Shown: positions 26,311-35,406 of the stretch, piece by piece | Numbering within the stretch: position 1 is the stretch's first letter | Layout: every line of letters starts with the position of its first letter | NCBI GenBank assembly: GCA_963816065.1 | Contig: CAWFJG010000022.1 | Coordinates: 248,001-312,000, forward strand | DNA length: 64,000 nucleotides | Direction of reading: 5' to 3' | Source of the DNA: Roseiarcus sp963816065 | GTDB lineage: Bacteria > Pseudomonadota > Alphaproteobacteria > Rhizobiales > Beijerinckiaceae | The notes under the pieces: model-generated | Databases searched by the model: none | Told to the model about the DNA's origin: nothing | Seen by the model: only the letters and a program-made list of their open reading frames with translations | Position numbers and translations under genes: made by a program

Positions 26311-27237
26311 TCAGGCGAGCTCGGAATCGGTCACGGCGAGGCTTGTCGGCGTCGGGACATAGGCGACCTCGCGCACGCCGAGCCATTTGCGCAATTCGCC
26401 CGCCGGCACGAGCTTGGGTCCCGCCGACGGCGCCGTTCCGGGCGCCGGTTGGGGAAAGGCGCTCGACCGGGCGGTATGGAAGGTCACGGCGCCCTCGACC
26501 TTCTGCATAAGCTGGTGGATATGGCCGTTGAGGACCGTCACCGAGCCGAAGCGCGACAAGAGCGCCAGCGCCTGCGCCGAATCCTCGGTCCCCCAGCCCC
26601 AGTCGGGGGCGATCATCCACAGCGGGATGTGGCAGAAGACGACGATCGGCGTCGAGGCAGACTTGCCGCGCAGGTCGTCGTCGAGCCAGGCGATCTGCTC
26701 GGCGCCGAGCGAGCCGAGACCGTTGGTCTTGAGGTCGACCACGTTCACCAGCGACACGAAATGCACGCCGCCGTGGTCGAAGGCGTACCAGCCGCCGCCC
26801 GCGCCCTTGCCGAAGCGCTCGAGATAGGCGTCGCGCGTCCTGGCGTCGATGATGTCGTGCTCGCCCGGCGAGAAGTGGACGTCGAGCCTCGCCCGCTTGA
26901 GCATCTGAAGCGCGTCGTCGAACTCGGCGGGCTTGGCCGTATGGGCGATGTCGCCGGTCTGGAGGATGAAGGCGGGGCTGCCGGGCATGGCCAGCACCTT
27001 GTCGATCGCGGCGTCGAAGGTTGCCCTCGCGTCGGGGTTGGCGGGCTTGGAGAAGCCGATATGGCTGTCGGAAAGCTGGACGAAGGAGAAGCCTCCTTCC
27101 GCCGCCCTGGCCGAGCCGATCAGCCGCGACGCCGGCACGCCGCCGGCCACCGTCCAGACGACCCCGGTCCCCGCCCAGAGCATGCATTTCAGGCTTTGCC
27201 GGCGGTCAACCCCGCCATCATCGTCGCGCGTCGTCAT
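26311..27237 (-). CDS. Tat-exported metallophosphoesterase
   Basis: A 308 aa calcineurin-like phosphoesterase. ATG 27237 (GAGGA upstream) gives a Tat-type leader with RRQSLKCMLWAGTGVVWTVA. The metal-binding motifs appear in order: QLSDSHIGF (D-x-H), LQTGDIAHT (GD), FSPGEHDI (GEHD in place of GNHD), VVFCHIPLW and LNGHIHQLM (GHxH). The substitution of Asn by Glu in the third motif is unusual and may affect substrate choice. The substrate is unknown. It precedes the cytochrome c gene by nine bases. Confidence 0.85.
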   Translation of the reverse strand: MTTRDDDGGVDRRQSLKCMLWAGTGVVWTVAGGVPASRLIGSARAAEGGFSFVQLSDSHIGFSKPANPDARATFDAAIDKVLAMPGSPAFILQTGDIAHTAKPAEFDDALQMLKRARLDVHFSPGEHDIIDARTRDAYLERFGKGAGGGWYAFDHGGVHFVSLVNVVDLKTNGLGSLGAEQIAWLDDDLRGKSASTPIVVFCHIPLWMIAPDWGWGTEDSAQALALLSRFGSVTVLNGHIHQLMQKVEGAVTFHTARSSAFPQPAPGTAPSAGPKLVPAGELRKWLGVREVAYVPTPTSLAVTDSELA

Positions 27238-27354
27238 GGGATGTCGTCCTCTTCCGTCGGCGTTCGAGCGCCGGATAGGAAAGAGACTTCGAGGAGGGCG
27301 CCGGCTTATTCCGGACAGCCGGCAAAAATCTTCCAGGCCCGCGGTTCGTGTGAT

Positions 27355-27576
27355 TCCGCCCTCCCCACGCTCGTCATCCATGGCGCCGACGATCCGCTGA
27401 TCCCGGTCGCTGCCGGGGAGGACACCGCGAGAAGCGTGTCCTGTCGCCGAACTCCTCATCGTTCCGGCGCTGGGACACGATTTTCGCGAGTTCGGCGGTC
27501 CCGGTCTATCTTGAGGCGATCGGCGGCTTCGCGGCTAAGGGCGAAGCGCAGAGTGGAGCTTGAGGGCCCAATAGGG
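27355..27576 (+). pseudogene. C-terminal relic of an alpha/beta hydrolase (partial duplicate of the gene at 27672)
   Basis: This stretch encodes LVIHGADDPLIPVAAGEDTA. After a frame break it continues AELLIVPALGHDFREF and PVYLEAIGGFAAKGEA. It matches the last 60 residues of the hydrolase that begins 110 bases downstream (LVIHGADDPVISVAHGED, AELLIIPGAGHDFNEA, PVYLEAIGGFVARLEA). Only the tail is present, without a start, and it is frame-broken. It is best read as what remains after a tandem duplication lost most of one copy. Confidence 0.75.
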
Positions 27577-27671
27577 TCCCGCTGACAGGCGTCCGCCGAA
27601 GTCGCCGCCGCGCCCTCGAGCTTGCGTGGCGCTCACCGCATTGTATTTCTGTACTCCGGAGCAACTCTCTC

Positions 27672-28820
27672 ATGCCCGACGTCCGCGCCAATGGAATTGA
27701 CATCGCCTACGAGAGCGTCGGCGACGTTGGCGATCCGGCGATCCTGATGATCAAGGGGTTGAACACGCCGCTCACGGGCTGGCCGGATTTGCTTTGCAGC
27801 GGACTCGCGGCGCGCGGCTTTCGCGTCATCCGATTCGACAATCGCGACGTCGGCCTCACCACCCACCTTCCAGAACTCGGCGCGCCGGACCTTGCAGCGA
27901 TGATGGCGAAGGTCCGGGCGGGAGCATCCGTCGTCGCGCCTTACGCGCTCGACGACATGGCGTCGGATGCAGCCGGGCTCCTCGCCGCGCTCGGGATCGA
28001 GTCCGCCCATATCGTCGGCTCGTCGATGGGCGGCATGATCGCGCAACTCGTGGCGCTCAACCACCCTCAGGCAACCCGGAGCCTCGTCTCGATCATGTCC
28101 TCGTCTGGCCGACCCGGTCTTCCGCCGGCCCAGCCCGGGGCGATGCAGGCGCTGATGACCTTGCCCAAGAGCCCCAGCCACGAAGATCGGCTCGCGACCG
28201 CCATCGCTGCAGTCAGGACGATCGGCAGCCCGGGATTTCCGGCGACGGACGATGAACTCGCGGCGTTTCTCGGGCGCAGCATCGACCGCACGCCGTTCGA
28301 TCCGCCGGCCGCCGCGCGCCAGATGGCGGCGATCGTGGCCGCGCCGCCGCGGCACGTCCGGCTGACGACCCTGACAATCCCGGCGCTGGTCATCCATGGC
28401 GCCGACGATCCGGTCATTTCCGTCGCCCATGGCGAGGATGTGGCGCAAAGCATTGCGGGCGCCGAGCTTTTGATCATCCCTGGCGCCGGCCACGACTTCA
28501 ACGAAGCTCTGACGCCGGTTTATCTCGAAGCGATTGGCGGCTTTGTGGCGAGGTTGGAGGCCGGCGTCGTCGGGCCGGGCGTGAGGACGGCTGAAGGGTG
28601 CTCAGCTGACCAAGGCCGCCTCCTGCGGCGCGCCAACGGTCGCCACTCCGCCCCCGGCGAAGCGGATCCCTGCCTCCGCGCAGGCTCGCGTCCGATCCGC
28701 GACGCGGGCCGGGTCTCCGGCTGCGGCCGCCAACATGACCGCGGCGTTTGCGCCCATCGCGCAGGCGTTGGGCGGGGCGGGCATGGGGTCGGCTCCCGGC
28801 GCTGTGACGCTGCCGCCTGA
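27672..28820 (+). CDS. Alpha/beta hydrolase
   Basis: An alpha/beta-fold hydrolase. MPDVRANGIDIAYESVGDVG and ILMIKGLNTPLTGWPDLL carry the oxyanion-hole region. FRVIRFDNRDVGLTTHL is the typical second strand, the nucleophile elbow is HIVGSSMGGMIAQ (Ser), the acid is HGADDPVI (Asp) and the His is GAGHDF. The start ATG 27672 follows CGGAG. Homology to known enzymes and to the relic upstream ends around 28560. The open frame continues to 28820 antisense to the next gene, so the true stop is probably near 28593 in another frame (one indel). The substrate is unknown. Confidence 0.8.
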   Translation: MPDVRANGIDIAYESVGDVGDPAILMIKGLNTPLTGWPDLLCSGLAARGFRVIRFDNRDVGLTTHLPELGAPDLAAMMAKVRAGASVVAPYALDDMASDAAGLLAALGIESAHIVGSSMGGMIAQLVALNHPQATRSLVSIMSSSGRPGLPPAQPGAMQALMTLPKSPSHEDRLATAIAAVRTIGSPGFPATDDELAAFLGRSIDRTPFDPPAAARQMAAIVAAPPRHVRLTTLTIPALVIHGADDPVISVAHGEDVAQSIAGAELLIIPGAGHDFNEALTPVYLEAIGGFVARLEAGVVGPGVRTAEGCSADQGRLLRRANGRHSAPGEADPCLRAGSRPIRDAGRVSGCGRQHDRGVCAHRAGVGRGGHGVGSRRCDAAA

Positions 28821-29189
28821 CCACCCGGCCGCGAACGCGAGCCAGGTCGTCGCGGACTTCTTCGGGCCGGCGTTGTACGCCTCGATCGCCGCGTGGCGCC
28901 TGTCTTGGTCCGGTGCGCGCACCCAGGCTTCGGCCGCGCGAGTAGCGACGTCTTCGGCGCTCGCGCCGAGCAGGCCGCGGACACATTGGATCGCCCACCA
29001 GACCGCCTTACGGCGCGGCAAGAGATGGGCGATGAAGATGATCGCGTCGTTCGGATGTGGGGACGCGAGCAATGCGTCCGCGTAGTCCAGAGGCTCGATG
29101 CCGCCATCCGGCGGCGGCGCGATGACGCTGAGGTCCCCGAAGGTATCGAAGACGCTGAGGGCGGTGGCGAATCGGATGCGCGTCGGCAT
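28602..29189 (-). CDS. Small VgrG-linked protein (DUF6931-like)
   Basis: A 195 aa soluble, mostly helical protein starting at ATG 29189 with GGGGA upstream, nine bases after the vgrG stop. It has DYADALLASPHPNDAIIFIA, RKAVWWAIQCVRGLLGASAE and HAAIEAYNAGPKKSATTWLA. These resemble a small family seen beside vgrG in type VI secretion loci (I believe listed as DUF6931, not certain). No export signal or catalytic motif is visible. A role as adaptor/chaperone or immunity factor is a guess from position. Its 3' end overlaps the extended hydrolase frame. Confidence 0.6.
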   Translation of the reverse strand: MPTRIRFATALSVFDTFGDLSVIAPPPDGGIEPLDYADALLASPHPNDAIIFIAHLLPRRKAVWWAIQCVRGLLGASAEDVATRAAEAWVRAPDQDRRHAAIEAYNAGPKKSATTWLAFAAGWSGGSVTAPGADPMPAPPNACAMGANAAVMLAAAAGDPARVADRTRACAEAGIRFAGGGVATVGAPQEAALVS

Positions 29190-29198
29190 GCTCGTCCC

Positions 29199-31231
29199 CT
29201 AAATGATGGGGAGCCCGCTCGCCGTACCGGCGCCGATGGTCACAAGCGGAATGGTGACCATCGGGGAAGCAAAGGTCACGGGCCCGTAAGACAACGTCAT
29301 CGTCGGAGTCAAGGTCGTCACTCCGCTCGGCTCGACCATCAGCTGCGACGCGGGCGTCCCGCTGATCATGACGCCGGACGGCCCCATGGCGATCTGGGCG
29401 ATCAACCCTCCCGGTCCGACGCTTAGCGTGATGCCCTCCATATTCATGACGATCTGGGTCGCCATCCCGTCCGGACCGACGTTGAGCGTGATGCTCGACG
29501 TGTCCATCTTGATCTGGGTCATCGGAGACCCGATGGGCCCGACGTTGATCGTGGCGGTCTGAAAGGCGTTGAGCGTGAAGTTGCCGCCGCCCGTCGGCCC
29601 GCCGACGGTGATCGTCTCATCGCCGCCTACATTCTCCGTCTGATTGGCCCCGATGTCGCGCTGCTCGTTGTTGAGCGCCTTGAACATGAGATCCTTCTGC
29701 GAGCGCAGTTTGACCCGCTCGCTGCCGGCCGTATCGTCGAACAGCAGCATATGGTAGCCATTTCCGCCGACACTCGATCGCGTCAGAATTCCGGAATTTC
29801 GTCTTCTTGCCTGGCAGCGTCATCGGCACGGTGTTCGCCCCGTTGTAGACCGAGCCGACGACGATCGGGCGGTCAGGGTCGCCGTCGTCGTAGGCGATCA
29901 GGACTTCGTCGCCAACACGAGGCACAAACAGGGCGCCGCGGTTGCTGCCCGCCCAAAACTGCGCAACGCGGACGCGCCGCGACGGTTTCTTTTTCCGGTC
30001 CCAGTAGAACTGCACGAGGATGCGGCCGAGCTTGTCGACGTCGATCTCCGGACCTCCGTCTTGGCTCTTGATGACGAGGGCAGACTGCGTCCCGATAATC
30101 GCCGGCTTACGGGTGCGCTGGGGCATCCGATACGGGAGATCGCTCCTCGAGAGTTGAAAGGCCCCGTGGTAAACGGGGTAGCGGGCGCTCCGCGAGGGAT
30201 CCGACTCATACGTCTGTGTGCCGAAGCTATGCACGCAGCGCAGGATCAGGTAGTCCCCATTCTCGCTGTCCTCTTGGTCGGTCGAAGTGCGCTTGACTTT
30301 GAAACCCGGGGTCAATGTAGGCGCGTACCCAGTTGCAGCGCAGTGGAAATTCCGCATTCGCTCGACGTCACGCGATACCGCTGCGAGATTCACTCCCTTG
30401 TTTTGATCTTTATAACCGCCCGGATAGTTGTAGATCTCCATATCGCCGTGTTCATATTGGTACGCGTATTGCGCGGACGCGAGAAGAACGGACCCGGGCT
30501 GTTCGTAATCCTAGTCGTTGTGTGCGAAGATGCCTGAGACCAGTTCGCTGCTCCCCTTCCAATCATGCAATTCCTGCGCGTCTTCCCGTTCGCCGACGGT
30601 CGACGGATTGTAGACGACTTCCGACAGGTTGGTGAGTGATACGTGGTTGGTGGAATCGGCGAGCACCAGATAATGAATGCTTGGCAACTCGCCGTCGCCA
30701 GGCATGAATTGAAAGTAGTAGTAGAATTCCGTACTTCTCCATGAGCCGAAGGACGAAGTTGAGATCCGTCTCTTGATATTGAACCGTATACTCGAGCTTC
30801 GGATAGTCATTTACCGTAAGGTCGAGAACGTCGTTGAAGCCACGGTCCTGGAATACCTGATTGATGATCTCTTTCGGAGTCATATTTGGAAATATACGAC
30901 AGTCCGATGTCAGCGATAGCAACCAGAACCAAGGGCGGAGCACGAGGGTATAGAGGTAAAAGTCGCCGCGAGGTCCGAGCCAACTCGCTTCCGTCAGCAC
31001 GCCGCTAAAATCGCGGCCGACATCGTCATGGGTCTTCAAATGGATGCTGCAATTCTGGCCAAGCGCTTTATCGAAATTGATGGTCTGCCTTGGACTAAGA
31101 ACTTCGGTCCGGATTACGAACAATTCCCCCATCCCCTCGGTGCAGTCGAAGCGCGTGAGAAGCAAGACATCCTTCCCTAATGGAGAGGCAAGCGCCGCCT
31201 CCTGCTGATCTTGCGTCGCGTCGTTTGCCAT
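29199..31231 (-). CDS. vgrG: Type VI secretion spike protein VgrG, interrupted
   Basis: A conceptual 677 aa VgrG spike. Start ATG 31231; N-terminal gp27-like part with VLLLTRFDCTEGMGELFVIR, FSGVLTEASWLGPRGDFYLY and TLVLRPWFWLLSLTSDCRIF. The gp5-like part has FHCAATGYAPTLTPGFKVKR, then VQFYWDRKKKPSRRVRVAQF and WAGSNRGALFVPRVGDEVLI. A beta-prism tail of hydrophobic repeats ends at 29199. The reading is broken by an indel near 30740, an in-frame TAG at 30511-30513 (FAHND-stop-DYEQPG) and an indel near 29800 (RSSVGGNGYHMLLFDDTAGS follows). No toxin domain is fused. An IS element sits just before the start codon. Confidence 0.88.
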
Positions 31232-31241
31232 AGCGCCCTCA
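31229..31241. repeat. Target-site duplication, left side of the IS4-family element
   Basis: CATAGCGCCCTCA at 31229-31241 recurs at 32519-32531. The element with inverted ends lies between. The last four bases (CTCA) also fit the inverted-repeat tip, so the duplication is 9-13 bases. The duplicated sequence includes the complement of the vgrG start region. Confidence 0.75.
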
Positions 31242-32518
31242 AGTATCCCCTCATATTCATGTGATGCCGAACGCCTCGGAGAAGGTTGGATTTTGGCATA
31301 GGAGTTCTTGATATCGTTCGATGAGTGGCCGCAGGCGTTGTTCTGGCATGTTGGGGATGAGGTCGTAGAGCAGGCAGCCTTGGCGGAACAGGGAATGGAC
31401 GCGGCGCTTGACGGTGCTGGTTCGGAGTTGACGATCCATTCCGAGGCTCTCGCCGGCTGCGCCCAAAATCGTCAACAGCAGGATGGCGAAGGCGTTCAGG
31501 AACAGGAGGCGATCGCGGCGTTGCGGATCGTTGATCCTCAGCGCGCTCATGCCCATTCCGAAGCGCAGGTCCTTGCTGTCGCGAAAGCTGGGTTCGATGG
31601 TCCAGCGTTTGGAATAGAGCTTGATGATCTGAGGGGCGGAGAGCGAGCCGTCGCTGGCGGCCAGATGCCAAGCCTCCTTCATGCCGGCCGCCTTGACGCA
31701 CACGACCGCTCCGACCCTGTGGCGGCCGGCGGTGATTTCCGCGTCGCGCAAGATCCGCGCCCGCCCGCCTTTGCCGACCCAATCGGCGGCGAACCGGGTC
31801 TCGCCGTCGGCGGCGCTGACGTGGATGGCGCCGCGAAAGCGAATGACGTATCGGAAGCCCAGGCTCTCCAGGAATTCGAATAACTTGACATCGCCGATCC
31901 CCGGCTTTGATCCGGGGACCGATCGGCCAGGATCGTCACGGCCACGCCCTCGGGCAGGAGCGCCTTCAGGCGGGTTAGGCACAGGTCCTCGAAATCATTG
32001 CGCTGGTTCTTCAATTCGTCCTTGTCGACCGTCAGCCAGAGGAGCGGGGTGGCCCTTCCGTGGCGGGTGATGAGATGCAGCGCGAGCGTGGACTGATTGT
32101 CGGCGTCGAAGTCGGTCCAGTCCATCGCCACTACGATCTCGCGCCGCTCGCCCACGACCTCGCGAACCCACGAACCGAACAACTCCCAGGGGACCACGCC
32201 CGCGTTGCTCAACAACCGATCGACCTGTTTGATCGCGGACTTGGCGAACAGTCCACGCGCCTTCGCGAGCGCCTGGCCGATCAACGAAACCGCCAGGCAT
32301 GCCCCGCTCATCACCCCGAGCGTTCCATTGGCCAAAGACAGCACGCGCTTGGCGTGCAAATCGTCGATGAATACGCGGTTCAAGAATTCATGAACGAAAT
32401 CAAACCGCTCCTTCGGCGCGCGCATCAATCCCCCAGCCCGCTGATTCCCCATTCAGCCGTGCCAAGACTCCGAAATTCCGGCGTTCTCGAGTTCCGCAAA
32501 AATGAGGGGATTCATGAG
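31238..32518 (-). mobile_element. IS4-family insertion sequence, about 1.28 kb
   Basis: The element carries one transposase gene on the minus strand and has imperfect inverted ends. The left end reads CTCAAGTATCCCCTCATATT; the right end, read inwards on the other strand, is CTCATGAATCCCCTCATTTT (16 of 20 identical). Flanks carry a 9-13 base duplication (CATAGCGCC with CTCA). It landed directly upstream of vgrG and downstream of the DUF4157 gene, splitting what looks like one operon. Confidence 0.82.
31257..32452 (-). CDS. IS4-family transposase (frame broken)
   Basis: A DDE transposase of about 400 aa. The first catalytic Asp is in EIVVAMDWTDFDADNQSTLA and the second in GVAVTILADR. The Y-R-E signature of IS4 is KLYSKRWTIEPSFRDSKDLR. 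After LADR (about 31930) the frame is lost across a short quasi-palindrome and resumes as GIGDVKLFEFLESLGFRYVI in the next frame. The normal sequence expected is LADRGFGD. ATG 32452 or 32425 may be the start. As given the element is probably inactive unless the break is a sequence error. Confidence 0.85.
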
Positions 32519-32531
32519 CATAGCGCCCTCA
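32519..32531. repeat. Target-site duplication, right side
   Basis: Second copy of CATAGCGCCCTCA; see the left copy at 31229-31241. Without the element and one copy, the DUF4157 gene stop and the vgrG start would be about 120 bases apart. Confidence 0.75.
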
Positions 32532-32639
32532 CTAAATCTCATCTTTAGTTGTTTGCATGCGCAAATCGCTTTCAGTGTTACTCTTTTAGCTATTGCTGGC
32601 CGCTAGCAACCCAAGAAACGGAACTTGATCGGACTGGGT

Positions 32640-34309
32640 TTACTGAGCCATTTTCAGCATTTCGACTGCCCCCTCTTCGACTGCTCCTAGGGAGCTTTCA
32701 TACGCCGCCACGGACGGCGCAGCGGCGCCGCCTGAAGACGACGTCACGACACGAAGGAGAACTGTATCGGCCTTGCTGACCAGCGTGGTCAGCCTCTCGA
32801 CTGCCGCGGTCGCCGACGCGCCTTCAGACGCGGCCGCGGCTCCGCCTGCTGCGGCGCCAGCTGCGAGGGCCGCGACCGCAGCGACTTCGACGATCAAGGC
32901 GGTAATCGCCACGGTCCCGGCAATGGTCGTGACTTTTGCGCACGCGCCCTCAATTCCGCCCTTCCAACCGTAATAGATTCCGGTCGCTTCAAGAAGCGCA
33001 GTCCGAGCGCGGATAATAGCCCTACCCGAACTCGACCAGGTTGCCTTCTCTTAACGTTGAGCGGGCGTGTGCGATTTCGCTGGCGCAGTTGTTCCATATT
33101 TGCGGGGGCGGGATATCACTATTGAAGAAATAATTCGTCCAATAGCCAATAAATCCACTGAAATTGCCTTGTGATCCAGTGAGGAGGCCCGCCTGAGCCT
33201 TATGGTCTGCGGATGCATTCTCCAGCTGGCGCGCAATACGATCAATGAGTTCCTCCATTTCTTTGCGAATCTTCTTTCTGCGCTTGGCCTCGTCCGACAG
33301 CGCGAGTACAGAGTACAAAATAAGCCCTGGCCTGTTTCTTGACCGCAATTGACCAGGGATATAGAGTGTGGTAGATGTACAAGTTCGTTTGTCTGGATTT
33401 CCAATAAATGGCAATGTGTGCGGAGGGTACCAGGATGGGGTGTCCCGATTCCAGTTTGAGGTCCCAATCACGGTAGTCAATGTATCTGTGATTCTATAGT
33501 AACTTTCAAATTGGTTAATGGCGGACCTCAAATCGCTATTCACAGTCTTAATTTCATAAAATGTTCTTTCGCTAAAATTTACTATGTCGGGTCGAAGTTG
33601 ATTCTGAATCCCCTTGAGCTCTGATAAAATATATTGTGCCTCATTGACTCCGTTTTTACCAAATGACTTTTCAAGGATTTCTTATTTGATCTTTACTCAA
33701 GCTGATTCCTCGAGGTTCCCTATCGAAATCAGAACCCAGAAAATACGCCTGGTTGCTGTGATTATCTTTATAAGCAGCCTCAATCGCCAGATTTGCCGGC
33801 AGCCAAAGTTCCTTTCCCGGACCGGCCGCTGTAACCTCCCAGTCCGGCAGACCTGGGCACGGTGGGCCTTCGTGCAGTAAGACTGTATCCGGCGAAGGCC
33901 GGCAAAGCTCCAACTCGACCTGCACACGCGCCCCAGAAAGAACCGCGTTTGCGAACGCGTTTGCGCAGCGCTCCCAGACACTATCCCGCCCCACGAATAG
34001 AAGCGTTCCGGATGGATTGCCTATGACTTCTTGAGCAACGTGGGCGACTTCATGCGCCAGCAACCAGATACCCCACGCAGTCGCCGTGGTAAAATTGCCT
34101 GCGCCAAACACGATATGATTTCCAAAGGTGTAAGCACTGGCGCCGAGCGCGCGCGCGGAGGTCGCCGCGAGTTCATCGCAATGGATAAGCGCTTGTCCTA
34201 AATCCACACCTGCGCGTTCTTCAAAGAAATGTCGCCAGGCCCCAGGTATCGGCTGGCCGGGATTGCCAATTGCCTGCCTAACTAGCTCCGAAACGGAACG
34301 TGGTGTCAT
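32640..34309 (-). CDS. DUF4157 (HExxH) protein with nuclease-like motif, candidate secreted toxin (two frame breaks)
   Basis: A conceptual protein of about 556 aa from ATG 34309 (AAGGAC upstream). The N-terminal 130 residues form a DUF4157/eCIS-core domain: LGQALIHCDELAATSARALG, YTFGNHIVFGAGNF and the zinc-type LLAHEVAHVAQE. The first frame ends SKDQIRNP-stop at 33671, but the next frame continues EILEKSFGKNGVNEAQYILS, LRPDIVNFSERTFYEIKTVN and SAINQFESYY. This D...ExK...QxxxY layout matches PD-(D/E)xK nuclease toxins. A second break at 33022 leads to RTALLEATGIYYGWKGGIEG and a hydrophobic Ala-rich tail. It lies upstream of vgrG on the same strand. Function is inferred, not shown. Confidence 0.65.
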
Positions 34310-34666
34310 TCAAATAGTCCTTATCAGCACATCGATAAGGTTAAGGCTTCCTTCACTCCGCCTTGAAGGCTCGTTGTCGCCGTTTAATGAGTATGACGCT
34401 TGCTCACCCGGCCAAAAAACGTCTCTGAGCGACCTCCGGACCGATGGTGAGGGCCCCCCAAACCCAGAGGCCCCCCCAATCCTCCGGAGTTTGACGCCTC
34501 CGCTAATGGACCACAGTGATGCAGGTCACAGAGCACGCGGATCAAGCCGAGCGATCGAAGCGGCATCGCTCCAGCGACCCTATTGATGGCTTTGCGCCCC
34601 GCTCCCCCTTGGCCTACTCTCCCGGCGCCGCCGACCGCGCGGCCCAACCGGAAAGGACCGCTCTCC
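34310..34666. other. Divergent intergenic region
   Basis: About 360 bases between the DUF4157 gene and the peroxiredoxin gene, which are divergent. Both promoters should lie here. I see no gene, but note an inverted motif CCTTATC...GATAAGG at 34318-34339, close to the DUF4157 start, that could act as an operator. Confidence 0.45.
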
Positions 34667-35155
34667 ATGACCATCGCCGTCGGTGAAAGCCTGCCCAATG
34701 TGACGCTCATGCTCGTGACCCCGGACGGCCCGAAGCCGGTCGCGACCAAGGATTATTTCTCCGGCAAGACCGTCGTCCTGTTCGGCCTGCCGGGCGCCTT
34801 CACACCGACCTGCCACAAGAACCATCTTCCCGGCTTCGTCGCCAACGAACCGGCGTTCAAGGCCAAGGGCGTCGACGCCATCGCCATGACCTCCGTCAAC
34901 GATCCGTTCGTGCTGGCGGCCTGGGCCGAGGCGAGCGGTTCGGGCGACCGCGTCGACTTTCTCGCCGACGGCAGCGCGGTGTTCGCCAAGGCGGTCGGGC
35001 TCGACCTCGATCTCGGCGAGCGCGGCATGGGCATGCGCTCGAGGCGCTATTCGATGCTGGTGAAGGACGGCGTGGTGAAGGAACTCAACGTCGAGCCCCA
35101 GCCCGGAGTCGCCGACCTCTCGGGCGCCGAACATATTCTCGCGCAGGTCCCGTAG
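34667..35155 (+). CDS. Peroxiredoxin, Prx5 type
   Basis: A 162 aa thiol peroxidase that reduces hydrogen and alkyl peroxides. The peroxidatic Cys is in GLPGAFTPTCHKNHLPGFV, followed by VDAIAMTSVNDPFVLAAWAE and the Arg-containing MGMRSRRYSMLVKDGVV. This is the glutaredoxin/glutathione-linked Prx5 subgroup common in proteobacteria. The start ATG 34667 with GGAAAGGA upstream is chosen over the longer frame because the domain begins there (MTIAVGESLPNVTL). Single transcription unit. Confidence 0.93.
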   Translation: MTIAVGESLPNVTLMLVTPDGPKPVATKDYFSGKTVVLFGLPGAFTPTCHKNHLPGFVANEPAFKAKGVDAIAMTSVNDPFVLAAWAEASGSGDRVDFLADGSAVFAKAVGLDLDLGERGMGMRSRRYSMLVKDGVVKELNVEPQPGVADLSGAEHILAQVP

Positions 35156-35260
35156 AGACGGAAAGCGCTTCACCTCGGTTGAGGTGAGCACGCGGCGGCT
35201 GACCTTTTCCCCGCAGGCCGAGCTACGCGATACACACATCCTAGGATCGCCGCGCGAACC

Positions 35261-35284
35261 CCTTCCCCAGCTTGCTGGGGAAGG
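35261..35284. repeat. Perfect hairpin repeat
   Basis: CCTTCCCCAGC, a two-base TT loop, then GCTGGGGAAGG: an 11-base perfect stem. This is the repetitive CCTTCCCC element common between genes in alphaproteobacteria. A related sequence follows at 35407-35429 and a degraded one occurs at about 39990-40130. Confidence 0.8.
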
Positions 35285-35406
35285 TGGCCGAAGGCCGGAT
35301 GGGGTGTGGCCCGCCGCCTCGGCCCAGGTCGGATTGCGCGACCGTCATTGTGAAGTGTCGCCGGATCGTACTTGGCATTCCGCACCCGATCCGGTCCTCC
35401 GGGCCT

